Shown here piece after piece: positions 21,640-32,573 of a stretch of DNA of 64,000 nt. Where the stretch lies: NCBI GenBank assembly GCA_930367215.1, contig OV884058.1:215368208-215432207 (forward strand). The letters are read 5' to 3'. Numbering within the stretch: position 1 is the first letter of the stretch; each line of letters starts with the position of its first letter. The notes under the pieces were generated by a model that saw only the letters and a program-made list of their open reading frames with translations, was not told the DNA's origin and ran no database searches. Both the position numbers and the translations under genes were made by a program. Source of the stretch: Pollenia angustigena. Lineage: Eukaryota > Arthropoda > Insecta > Diptera > Polleniidae.

Positions 21640-24600
21640 ACCGCATAACCATCTGAAGAGATTGAGTGGTTACAATTGAAACATGTAGGAATGGTAACCT
21701 GGCCGTGAAAGCCTGGGTTCAAGCCCAGCGGAAGTCAAGAATGAAAAATTATCACGAAAGCTTAATTAATTTGATGTTGTAAAATTCCTTTCTTCATAAA
21801 AATAATTTAATGAAAATTAAATTTGATGAACTTTATTTGTCTAATTAAAATATCAAAATTTGGATTAAAACCCATGAAAAGTTCAACAAAATAACCACAA
21901 TACTAATTATTGTTAAAAGCTAGGGCATGAGCTCAATGTTTACATTTGATCTTCAAGTTGTGCTGAAAAAGGTCAACAAGAAAAATACAAAGAAAAAAAA
22001 AAAAAATAAAAACAAAAAATGTACTTTGGTCTTCGAGAAGAATTCTTGACAAAAAGTACGAAAGAACAGAAGTAAGGAATAACATTTATATCAATAAAAC
22101 TAGATAATCATTCAAAGCAAATTTCGATCTACCAAAGGTTAAATACAATTTGGTTTAAAGATTGATGTTTGACTATTGACTGCCAGCAGTCGTCGATGGT
22201 TGTGAGTGTCAAACTGCAAAACCCTCTGAACAGATTGAATGGTTACAATTGAAACATGTAAGGGTAACCAGTCCGTGAAAGCCTGGGTTCGAGCCACGTG
22301 GCAGGCAAAAATTAAAATCTATCAATTATTAGTATTGTGGTTAATTTATTGAACTATTTATGGTTTTTAATCCAAATTTTTAATATTTTTAATTAGGCTT
22401 AAGTTCATTAAATTTAATTTTCATTAAATTATTTTTATGAAGAAAGGAATTTTACAACATGAAAATTAATTAAAATTTATTGATAATTTTTCATTCTTGA
22501 CTCAATCTGGGCTCGAACCCAGGTGTTTACGGACAGGTTACCCTGACATGTTTCGATTGCAACCACTCAATCTCCTCAGAGGGCTTGCCGCTTAACACTC
22601 GCAGCCATCGACGACTGCTGACGTCATTAGTCAAACATCAATCCTTAAACCAAATTGTATTCAACCTTTGGTAGATCGAAATCTGCTTTGAATGATTATC
22701 TATTTTAATTCATTTTAACATGTTATTCCTTTACTTCTGTTTTTTCGTATCTACTTTTGTCAAGAATTCTTCTTGAAGTTCAAAGTACATATTTTTTGTT
22801 TTTTCATTTTTTGTCTTTCTTATTCTTGTTGACCTTTTCAGCACAACTTGAAGGACAAATGCAAACATAGAGCCCGTGCCTTAGCTTTAACAATTATTAG
22901 TATTGTGGTTATTTTATTGAACTATTTATGGTTTTTAATCCAAATTTTTAATATTTTTAATTAGGCTTAAGTTCATTAAATTTAATTTTCATTAAATTAT
23001 TTTTATGAAGAAAGGAATTTTACAACATGAAAATTAATTAAAATTTATTGATAATTTTTCATTCTTGACTCAATCTGGGCTCGAACCCAGGTGTTTACGG
23101 ACAGGTTACCCTGACATGTTTCGATTGCAACCACTCAATCTCCTCAGAGGGCTTGCCGTTTAACACTCGCAGCCATCGACGACTGCTGACGTCATTAGTC
23201 AAACATCAATCCTTAAACCAAATTGTATTCAACCTTTGGTAGATCGAAATCTGCTTTGAATGATTATCTATTTTAATTCATTTTAACATGTTATTCCTTT
23301 ACTTCTGTTTTTTCGTACTTTTGTCAAGAATTCTTCTTGAAGTTCAAAGTACATATTTTTTGTTTTTTCATTTTTTTTGTCTTTCTTATTCTTGTTGACC
23401 TTTTCAGCACAACTTGAAGGACAAATGCAAACATAGAGCCCGTGCCTTAGCTTTAACAATTATTAGTATTGTGGTTATTTTATTGAACTATTTATGGTTT
23501 TTAATCCAAATTTTTAATATTTTTAATTAGGCTTAAGTTCATTAAATTTAATTTTCATTAAATTATTTTTATGAAGAAAGGAATTTTACAACATGAAAAT
23601 TAATTAAAATTTATTGATAATTTTTCATTCTTGACTCAATCTTATTAATTAATTTTCATGTTGTAAAATTCCTTTCTTCATAAAAATAATTTAATGAAAA
23701 TTAAATTTAATGAACTTAAGCCTAATTAAAAATATTAAAAATTTGGATTAAAAACCATAAATAGTTCAATAAAATAACCACAATACTAATAATTGTTAAA
23801 GCTAAGGCACGGGCTCTATGTTTGCATTTGTCCTTCAAGTTGTGCTGAAAAGGTCAACAAGAATAAGAAAGACAAAAAAATGAAAAAACAAAAAATATGT
23901 ACTTTGAACTTCAAGAAGAATTCTTGACAAAAGTACGAAAAAACAGAAGTAAAGGAATAACATGTTAAAATGAATTAAAATAGATAATCATTCAAAGCAG
24001 ATTTCGATCTACCAAAGGTTGAATACAATTTGGTATAAGGATTGATGTTTGACTAATGACGTCAGCAGTCGTCGATGGCTGCGAGTGTTAAACGGCAAGC
24101 CCTCTGAGGAGATTGAGTGGTTGCAATCGAAACATGTCAGGGTAACCTGTCCGTAAACACCTGGGTTCGAGCCCAGATTGAGTCAAGAATGAAAAATTAT
24201 CAATAAATTTTAATTAATTTTCATGTTGTAAAATTCCTTTCTTCATAAAAATAATTTAATGAAAATTAAATTTAATGAACTTAAGCCTAATTAAAAATAT
24301 TAAAAATTTGGATTAAAAACCATAAATAGTTCAATAAAATAACCACAATACTAATAATTGTTAAAGCTAAGGCACGGGCTCTATGTTTGCATTTGTCCTT
24401 CAAGTTGTGCTGAAAAGGTCAACAAGAATAAGAAAGACAAAAAATGAAAAAACAAAAAATATGTACTTTGAACTTCAAGAAGAATTCTTGACGAAAGTAC
24501 GAAAAAACAGAAGTAAAGGAATAACATGTTAAAATGAATTAAAATAGATAATCATTCAAAGCAGATTTCGATCTACCAAAGGTTGAATACAATTTGGTTT

Positions 24601-26060
24601 AAGGATTGATGTTTGACTAATGACGTCAGCAGTCGTCGATGGCTGCGAGTGTTAAACGGCAAGCCCTCTGAGGAGATTGAGTGGTTGCAATCGAAACATG
24701 TCAGGGTAACCTGTCCGTAAACACCTGGATTCGAGCCCAGATTGAGTCAAGAATGAAAAATTATCAATAAATTTTAATTAATTTTCATGTTGTAAAATTC
24801 CTTTCTTCATAAAAATAATTTAATGAAAATTAAATTTAATGAACTTAAGCCTAATTAAAAATATTAAAAATTTGGATTAAAAACCATAAATAATTCAATA
24901 AAATAACCACAATACTAATACTTGTTAAAGCTAAGGCACGGGCTCTATGTTTGTATTTGTCCTTCAAGTTGTGCTGAAAAGGTCAACAAGAATAAGACAG
25001 ACAAAAAATGAAAAAACAAAAACTATGTACTTTGAACTTCAAGAAGAATTCTTGACAAAAGTACGAAAAAACAGAAGTAAAGGAATAACATGTTAAAATG
25101 AATTAAAATAGATAATCATTCAAAGCAGATTTCGATCTACCAAAGGTTGAATACAATTTGGTTTAAGGATTGATGTTTGACTAATGACGTCAGCAGTCGT
25201 CGATGGCTGCGAGTGTTAAACGGCAAGCCCTCTGAGGAGATTGAGTGGTTGCAATCGAAACATGTCAGGGTAACCTGTCCGTAAACACCTGGGTTCGAGC
25301 CCAGATTGAGTCAAGAATGAAAAATTATCAATAAATTTTAATTAATTTTCATGTTGTAAAATTCCTTTCTTCATAAAAATAATTTAATGAAAATTAAATT
25401 TAATGAACTTAAGCCTAATTAAAAATATTAAAAATTTGGATTAAAAACCATAAATAGTTCAATAAAATAACCACAATACTAATAATTGTTAAAGCTAAGG
25501 CACGGGCTCTATGTTTGCATTTGTCCTTCAAGTTGTGCTGAAAAGGTCAACAAGAATAAGAAAGACAAAAAAATGAAAAAACAAAAAATATGTACTTTGA
25601 ACTTCAAGAAGAATTCTTGACAAAAGTGCGAAAAAACAGAAGTAAAGGAATAACATGTTAAAATGAATTAAAATAGATAATCATTCAAAGCAGATTTCGA
25701 TCTACCAAAGGTTGAATACAATTTGGTTTAAGGATTGATGTTTGACTAATGACGTCAGCAGTCGTCGATGGCTGCGAGTGTTAAACGGCAAGCCCTCTGA
25801 GTAGATTGAGTGGTTGCAATCGAAACATGTCAGGGTAACCTGTCCGTAAACACCTGGGTTCGAGCCCAGATTGAGTCAAGAATGAAAAATTATCAATAAA
25901 TTTTAATTAATTTTCATGTTGTAAAATTCCTTTCTTCATAAAAATAATTTAATGAAAATTAAATTTAATGAACTTAAGCCTAATTAAAAATATTAAAAAT
26001 CTATCAATATATTTTAATTAATTTCACGTTGTAAAATTCCTTTCTTCATAAAAATAATTG
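21640..26060. repeat. Satellite array of ~565-bp units with tRNA-like boxes, mixed orientation
   Basis: About eight units carry the box CTGGGTTCGAGCCCAG. Plus-oriented boxes are at 21711 and 22281 (diverged), minus at 22507 and 23075, and plus at 24161, 24725, 25289 and 25853. Spacing is 564 bp in the last four and about 568-570 bp in the others. Orientation switches near 22320 and near 23640, so 22320-23640 and 23642 onward form a large inverted repeat. Each unit also has GATTGAGTGGTTGC about 50 bp before the box and a GCAGTCGTCGATGGCTGCGA segment further upstream. The last four units are nearly identical. The array ends near 26060 with a short diverged remnant. Confidence 0.9.
24061..24190 (+). 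other. Representative tRNA-like segment of the satellite unit
   Basis: GATTGAGTGGTTGCAATC (24111-24128) resembles a polymerase III A box of the TGGCTCAGTGG type. GGTTCGAGCCC (24164-24174) fits the B-box consensus GGTTCGANNCC. Their distance, about 52 bp, is normal for tRNA genes. The upstream GCAGTCGTCGATGGC also recalls the 5' end of serine tRNAs. I cannot fold it into a proper cloverleaf, so I regard it as tRNA-derived (SINE-head-like), not a tRNA gene. TTTT tracts lie about 30 bp downstream of the box. Confidence 0.5.
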
Positions 26061-27470
26061 AATCTTCTTGGGAAACAAGAAATACTTGGCTCTCTCTTTT
26101 ATTTTGAGGATAATAGCACCGCGATCATTCAACAAACTTATAATTTTTTCACTTTCCCGTTTTATTTTATTTCATTCGTATTCTTAATCATTGTAATTAA
26201 TTACAAATAATTCTTATTTTCCACAAGAAGTAAATCATTCCCTTGTGAAACGCGTTTAATCACGAAGTAAAAATTTAACTTTAATCGTAATTTTAATCTT
26301 TACATTTATTTTTCGCTTTTTTATTGCCATGCTTAGTTTTAATTTGAATTAAACATTTGAAACCAATTTTACATCAAATTGATAAAACATTTGATGTCAA
26401 ATGTTTGTTTTCAACTCATTTTAAATTTTAATTTAAATGTTAAAATCAAACAATTGAAAAACTTTTGAGAATTGTGTTTGATGTCAAGTAATAAAGTCAT
26501 TTCTATCAAAGGTTTGACTTCGTGTTTGTTCGCAATGTAGGGTACAACAAAATTAGAATTTAATTTATTTCCAACACCTTAAAATCCAACTCATTATGGC
26601 AACATTATTACCAAAAAAATACAGTCTATTTTCAGCTTCAACTTAATGGTACTAAATTTTAAATATACCCATTAGGCTGTCGTTTTGTCCTTAATTCAAA
26701 AATCCGTCTAAAAGTAATAAATTCTCAATAAATTTACAAAATTTTTAGAGCATACCATTAGGCGCTTTAACACTTTGCTAATAAACACGTGTATTTGCTA
26801 GAAACTTATTGCCTCCTCCTCCTTATTCGCCAAGATTATTTTGTCGTTTAGCAAAAAGTTTCACGTTTTATGTTTCGTAAGATAAAAGCGCGTTGCGTGT
26901 TGTTTTCACAAACATGTAATATCTTTTTATTTTGCACCTGAAAAGGCTTATAGAAAGATTAAAGACAAATTTTAGGCATAGGCAAGTGTGAAAGTATGTA
27001 AAACCGGAAGTTTTTTTTAACTTTTAATTATGAAACTTTGTCATGTTTTGTTTGTTGTCTTTGTTAAAGAAATTAATTAGTGAGAAATTGGTGTTTGCTA
27101 ACTTTAAAAAGTTTCTTAAATTTAATTAAGTGTAGCCTATTTATGGGCTATGAAAAACTCTATGTTTAACTTTGTAGTGTGAGAGAAGGTTTTTTTCCGT
27201 TTAAGTAAAATTTGTAGAAAATTTTCGAATATTTTTGTTTATTTTCTTTGAGAGGGGAGAGAGAACTTTTAACATTATCTTATGCCATAAACCATAATGT
27301 TTTTAAAAACGGAGTCTTATTAGGTTTCTTGTCACATCTTATGTTCAATACTTTTGGGTTTTATTTAATGTTTACTCTTAACAGGCAGTTTTTTATATTG
27401 TACTTTTATAAGAAAGTTTCTTAAAGGGTCTTTTGTTTATTTGGTAAACAAATTAACATTAAATGGACTT
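26061..27470. other. AT-rich spacer, nothing recognised
   Basis: The words CATTTGATGTCAAATGTTTG (26389-26408) form a partial palindrome. There is no ORF, TIR pair or tandem repeat that I can support. Confidence 0.4.
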
Positions 27471-29643
27471 CTACACAGAAAAAATTATTTTTTCAATTCA
27501 AACAAAAAATTTGTAGAATCAAAAAATTTTTTGTCTGAAATAGGTCCCACAAACAAATTCGCATATTCAAACAATTTATTTGCATTTTGTTTATTGAAAA
27601 AAAACGCCGATTTTTTCAAACAAATAATTTTACAGAATCAAACAAAATGTTTACTGAAATTCATATAAATTTTTAACAAATAATTTTGCTGAATCAAACA
27701 AAAAAGTTTTGGCACAAGCAATGACGCGCACACAAGCAAGCACTGTTGCAACAAGACATGGTGAAGATGAAGCAGAGCAGAGCGGCCGGCTGGCTTTGAG
27801 ACACATTTTTTTGTTGGAATAATTTTTGAACGAAGTCTTTTTTTATACACACAATGTTTTTCGTCATCACTCACTGTTGCTTTATCCTTTCCTTTGCTAA
27901 TGAAGAAGAAATGTAACCAAAAACGGCGGCAGACCGACTCGATATGTTTTTCGTCATCATTCTATTTTTGTATTTGATGTATTTAAACAAACTGTTTGAA
28001 AAAATTGAATACGGGATTTTGTTTTTTTTTTTTACCAACTTTGAAATGTTGTCATTTCTGTTGTTTAAAATAAATGAAACGTTTTTTTTACCTGCTATTG
28101 TTTTTGTTGTTTTTTTACTACAAACCTCGTCACGCTATTTTATCATTTTTCTTATTGCTGTACTTTTTTAAAGCGTCCAAAAATAGACTGCATGTGTTTT
28201 TTGTTGTAGTTCTTATATTTATCATAAAGAAGTGTTGCTTACAATTAGAGTTTTTTTTTCCCGGAGTTTTTCGATTCCCGGGAAAGCGGGAAAAATTTTT
28301 AAATTTCCCGGGATCCCGGGATCCCGCTCCATACAAATAATACAAAGTAAACTTGGTTTTATTAATGAAAAAAACTTTTATAAACAAACGTGAGGGAACT
28401 TGTTTACAAAGTAAGTAAAATAAATGCTTAAATACTACAAAAATTAATTGAAGATTGAAAGCGGAACTTGAATTATTATTACCTTTGGCTATTATAAGTA
28501 AATTCCGTATTATGATGATCTAGTTCAAGATAAAATAAACATAACAATTGAGGTACTCAAGATATGAGATCAAAAAGTAAAATCATAAAATATATAAAAT
28601 ATTTTAATAAATATATTAACATTTTTTAACGGCGTAGGAAATTACTTTCTGACACACTCAAAGCGTTTAGTGAGTCGCCAAAGAGTATATTTCTGATTTT
28701 GTTTACTGATTGCCATGTTTCCGAAAAATTTCGTTTACTTTTTTACCGAGGTTGGACAAATAATTAAAAGTGCACCGTTGTTGCATGCTTCTAATGTCAA
28801 GGTTGATGCAAAAAATAGCATCATCCGGACTACTTCTTACAAACTATTTCTTTTCATTAGGTCCATCTGTAATCTTTAGGACAATGTGTTTTTCAAATTG
28901 TATGTTTTAGTAACTTACACGAGTTTCATTATTTTTTTATTTCGGTTTCCCCGCACTTCCCGGATATATTACCAAGCTCGATTTTTTTTTTGTAGATACG
29001 ACTATGTTGCAATAACGGAGCGATATGTTTATGTATATCCTATTTTTAAGACTTGTCCATGGTCAATGAGAATTTACTGCCTGCATCTTATTTTGAATTT
29101 ATGTTCTTTATCAATTCATCACTTCACTAAATTTATTAATTATCAACTGTTGCACTGCCCATTCTGCTTTTAATAGATTTATTGCCGCAGGAGACATTGA
29201 TTTACGTTTGTACACATTTCTTATAATTGATCAAATCGACAACCCATCCACAGATGCTAATTTTTAGAGAAAAGAAAACTAAATTTCAGAGTAAAAATAG
29301 CTGTTTTCTGAAACTATGAAGAACTTTTTATTTCCCGGGATCCCGCAACAAAAATCCCGGGAAAACGGGAAATATAATAAGTGAAAAAAAACCCTACTTA
29401 CAATCAATAAAAAAATGCAAAAGGACGACAACATTAAAGAGCATTAAATATTTCATACAAAATTATGAAAACTTGAAACCAATAGCGCGTTTATTATATT
29501 TTTGAAGAGTTGTCCACATTTTTGTTGGTTAAATAAAAATCAAACAAAAATATTGATTGAATCAGTAAAAAAAATTTGTAGAAATCAAAAAAAATTTCAA
29601 ACAAGCGTTTGTTTGAAAATAATTCGGCAATAATTTTTTTTGT
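27471..29643. mobile_element. TA-flanked MITE M1, copy 2, carrying an insertion
   Basis: It has the same ends (CACAGAAAAAATTATT, inverse end TTTTTTTTGTG) and TA flanks as copy 1 at 532-1563, with over a kilobase of closely matching interior. Differences include an insertion of ACAAGACATG near 27750, a deletion near 28045, and the large insertion 28246-29396. The reading frames in the T-rich interior are shared between copies, but they overlap in several frames and show no domain. Confidence 0.75.
28246..29396. mobile_element. 1151-bp hAT-like element, perfect 8-bp target duplication
   Basis: It starts TAGAGTTTTTTTTTCCCGG and ends with the inverse of TAGGGTTTTTTTTCACTT. CTTACAAT flanks both sides (28238-28245 and 29397-29404), and M1 copy 1 shows the uninterrupted site (CTTACAATCG at 1317-1326). 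Near both ends are stacked CCCGGGATCCCGGGA-type palindromes (28290-28325 and 29334-29372). No transposase is legible. An 8-bp duplication points to hAT. Confidence 0.85.
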
Positions 29644-29671
29644 GTATGTAAAAAAAAACTGTTTTATATTA

Positions 29672-30581
29672 GGTCTGTCTGCGTACTTTTCCAGTAGCAA
29701 ATACTCAGTAAATTTTTTTGGGAGAGTAAGACCAATATTACTATATCGGCTGAAAAATCTCAAAAAGTACGCAGACAGTATCCAGTGAAATTTTGCAAGA
29801 AAACAGCTGATCGGTGTGTAAACAATTGAAATAACAAAGCAAAAGAATTTTAGCATATGTGTACGCAAAATTGAATTCTCGAGGTAAATTAAAAAAGTAT
29901 TAATTAAAATGAAGCTTAAAAAGTGTTGTAAATTAAAAAACTTGTTTATTACACTGTTATTAGTTTGGTAAATACAATTTCTTCTTAGTTTTTAGTTTTA
30001 TTTGTCGGGATTTTTATAAAACTTCTTTTGCTTACATTGCCCAACATAGTGCCGGCTTACAATGGAAAAAAAGAATGAAATGTCCAATACAGTGCCCTCC
30101 AACAGCTTGACAACGGAGAAAAATAATTTGGATGTGAAGTGCTCGCCAGGAACACAATTCCAAATACTCGCCTCTTCAATTGCAAAGTTTGTCCCACAAA
30201 GTTCTGCTGGTTCTATCGGTTCTGCCATCTCCACTCCACTTACGCCACGGTCGCATTGTATATTTGGATGTTTCTAGTAAAATGTTTTGTTTGTTATAAT
30301 TTATTATTAACGTTAAAAATCAACACAATTCTAACTACTTACCTCTGCCATTGTTAAATTTAAATTTTTATTTTCATTTCCCAAAAACTATTTCATTCAA
30401 ACAGCTGTTCAAACTATTTGCAAAATCTTGCAAGCGGAAATTTCTCCAGTAACATTTTGCAAGTTCTCTAACTTCCAACTGTCAAAAAATTCTCTTTTTG
30501 GCTCTCTCGCTGCAAGAGATTTGGAGTACGCAGACAACATTTTGCAAGATTTTGCGCAAAATATGTGTACGCAGACAGACC
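29672..30581. mobile_element. TIR element M4 (GGTCTGTCTGCGTAC), complete copy
   Basis: It begins GGTCTGTCTGCGTAC and ends with the exact inverse, flanked by TA on both sides (29670-29671, 30582-30583). Internal GTACGCAGACA words at about 29767 and 30525 repeat the terminus. A 71-codon frame (30062-30277) is conserved in the second copy at 49231-49446, but the two differ at five replacing and two silent codons, which gives no sign of selection. Confidence 0.75.
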
Positions 30582-30596
30582 TATTATAAAAGATAA

Positions 30597-30773
30597 TTTA
30601 TTTTCAAAAAGTAAGTACTTGTAAAGAAATGTACTTTGCTTTAAAGTACTTTTTTTTAAAAAAGGGCACTTTGCTTAAGAGTACTTTGTTTTTGAAAAAG
30701 TGTACTTTGCTTATAACTACCTTTTTTTGTATTGTAAAAAGAAATGTTTTCGCAAACAAATTTTTATGTACTT
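30597..30773. repeat. Degenerate GTACTTTG-rich repeat, left part
   Basis: Words such as AAGTACTTT, GTACTTTGCTT and AAAAAGTACTT recur at irregular 20-35 bp spacing. The repeat continues at 36224-36760 after the LINE, so it was the LINE's landing site. Confidence 0.55.
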
Positions 30774-30783
30774 AAGTACTAGT

Positions 30784-31145
30784 ACCGGCATGAAAATCCT
30801 TCTACTGAACCCTCCACGGGGGTGCTGGCTGGAAACGGGTACTGGTGGGTACGCGGCTAAGATCAGGGCCTTGAGCATAGTGTCTCAATGTAATGCCTAT
30901 TGCCACATTACTGTGATGGGTCTTGATCATAGGTAGAAGGTAATCGTGGGGTTTGATTCGGTCCGGGCGTCTGTTTCCCACATTGGGCGGTTTTCGGGTC
31001 GGTGATGTCTCCACGATTCTTGGAACTAAAATCCAGGCGCGTCTGTTCCCATATTGGGCGGCTTCCTGGTGCGCGTCTGTTATCCGGTGGATCGGCGTTA
31101 ATACGAACATGGCAGTATGTATAAAATGCAACTGAAGATAATGAA
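30784..31145 (+). promoter_or_regulatory. LINE 5' untranslated region with direct repeat
   Basis: This is the segment between the element start and ORF1. A GGCGTCTGTTTCCCA...TTGGGCGG block at about 30966-30990 is repeated at about 31037-31061. LINEs of this type carry internal promoters at their 5' ends, so the repeat is a candidate control site; that role is inferred. Confidence 0.45.
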
Positions 31146-32573
31146 ATGGAAGAGGAAATTAATAAAAGCCGGGCGGTAATATACGCCCAAACGTCGGTGT
31201 TAGCAGTGACTGCGACCACCGGCGGGCACGGTGGAGAACCAGTATCTCCTCTGCGTGTCGCCAGCGGTCACACATTCTCTGCCGTGGTTAAGGCGCCTTA
31301 CGGTGGAAGTATTAAAGATGCCAAAAACGCAACTGTGACACGTACGGATGCCGTTGTCGATTCAGACTCGGATCTCGATAGCGTCAAAACTATTACCTCT
31401 AAAGAGGAACGTGAGCTGCTAAATTCACCTAGCACATCTCGGGGAGCCCATTCCATAAATAGGAACAGGCCCAGGAGAAGCAAGGAAGGACTTAGAGCTC
31501 TATCAGAATACAAAGCTGCGGTCCGGATACAGCATCGGCTTGGCTCCCAATCCAACCTTTCCAATGATGAGAAAGAGCGGATGAAGTGGGCCAAAGGAGC
31601 GATTGCAGAAGGCCGAGCTCACTTTTCAAATAACCCCAAATATGCTGCCAAAAACCATGGTTTCCCCAACTGCATTGAAGAAGCCGTGATTAAGAGCATG
31701 CAGGGAAAAAGACAGCGGTCAGTTGATGAGTCTCCATCTGCCGTAAATCCTAAGGAGACGAAAAAATCCAAGAGAAACCCCGAGGAGATCAGACCCTCGA
31801 CATCTGCCACTGAGCCGTTGCCAAAGGCTGCACGAGTCAGTGAAGTGGCCAAACGTCCTCTGAGCGTGGCACTTCTCGACATGAGCAACCCCTTTGGTCA
31901 AATGTCCACAGAGCGATGGAAGATTGTGGAGCTTAAGATTTTCAACGCAATCGTTGCTAAGATGGAAGCTGAACCTGACAGACCGCTGCCCTCTTTTGAT
32001 GGGGCTGGTTGGTTCAATGGAGTGAAGCTCATCAGTTGCAAGGACGAAATGACGCTGGAATGGCTTAAAGGAGTCATTACTAAACTCAAGGGTTTGTGGT
32101 CGGATGCACAACTTAAGATTGTGGATCGATCGCACATTCCTGCTATACCGAAGGCGAAGGTGAATTTTCCGCGTATTGTCAAACCGGAAGTCGCTCTTCG
32201 TCTCCTACAAAATCAGAATCCTGATATTCCCACTAAAGAATGGAGGATTCTGCACGTGCAAAAAGGTAATAAGGACGGACAGAACTACATACTGCAGATC
32301 ACAAAGGAGTCGGAAGACCTTTTGTATCCGCGGTATGGAAAAATGTCATGGGGAGTTGGAAGTGTCTTTCTACGGTTAAAGAAAAGACATCCGCAGGACT
32401 CCAACCATAACACACTGGAGGTCGATGAAGTGGAGCGTGATCTAGCAGCTGCCACTGCGGCCACTTCTGGACTGAGTCTGGGTGAGACGGCCAATGAGGA
32501 TAGAGCCGACCCCGAGCGGGTGATTTTAGTCGATGACGCTAAAGATCCTGCAGGTCAACCTTCAACATTGTAA
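31146..32573 (+). CDS. LINE ORF1, gag-like protein with DUF4780-type domain
   Basis: This is a 475-residue open frame. Residues 1-110 are low-complexity and acidic/serine-rich (DSDSDLDS near 72-79). Residues 105-160 are basic and helical. A lysine-rich stretch with KKSKR near 205-212 looks like a nuclear localisation signal. From about 236 to 412 the sequence follows the DUF4780 pattern seen in fly LINE ORF1 proteins: a WK-x-VE helix, GWxNGVKLISC, a block ending in IP-x-x-KA then a segment with QNPDIPTKEWRILHV, and GVGSVFLRLKK. No CCHC zinc knuckles are visible. The likely role is binding the element RNA and chaperoning it to the target. The stop codon lies 41 nt inside ORF2. Confidence 0.85.
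   Translation: MEEEINKSRAVIYAQTSVLAVTATTGGHGGEPVSPLRVASGHTFSAVVKAPYGGSIKDAKNATVTRTDAVVDSDSDLDSVKTITSKEERELLNSPSTSRGAHSINRNRPRRSKEGLRALSEYKAAVRIQHRLGSQSNLSNDEKERMKWAKGAIAEGRAHFSNNPKYAAKNHGFPNCIEEAVIKSMQGKRQRSVDESPSAVNPKETKKSKRNPEEIRPSTSATEPLPKAARVSEVAKRPLSVALLDMSNPFGQMSTERWKIVELKIFNAIVAKMEAEPDRPLPSFDGAGWFNGVKLISCKDEMTLEWLKGVITKLKGLWSDAQLKIVDRSHIPAIPKAKVNFPRIVKPEVALRLLQNQNPDIPTKEWRILHVQKGNKDGQNYILQITKESEDLLYPRYGKMSWGVGSVFLRLKKRHPQDSNHNTLEVDEVERDLAAATAATSGLSLGETANEDRADPERVILVDDAKDPAGQPSTL

Noticed and set aside
24061..24190. A functional tRNA gene
   Set aside because: A- and B-box-like motifs are present, but I cannot build acceptor and anticodon stems. Treated as tRNA-derived repeat.
21640..26060. 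CRISPR-like array
   Set aside because: Units are 565 bp, repeat along the full length with no variable spacers, and the context is eukaryotic.
27471..29643. LTR retrotransposon
   Set aside because: The ends are inverted, not direct, repeats and are flanked by TA.
30062..30277. Conserved 71-codon protein in M4 copies
   Set aside because: Seven base differences between copies give five replacements and two silent changes, what is expected without selection, and the opposite strand is equally open.
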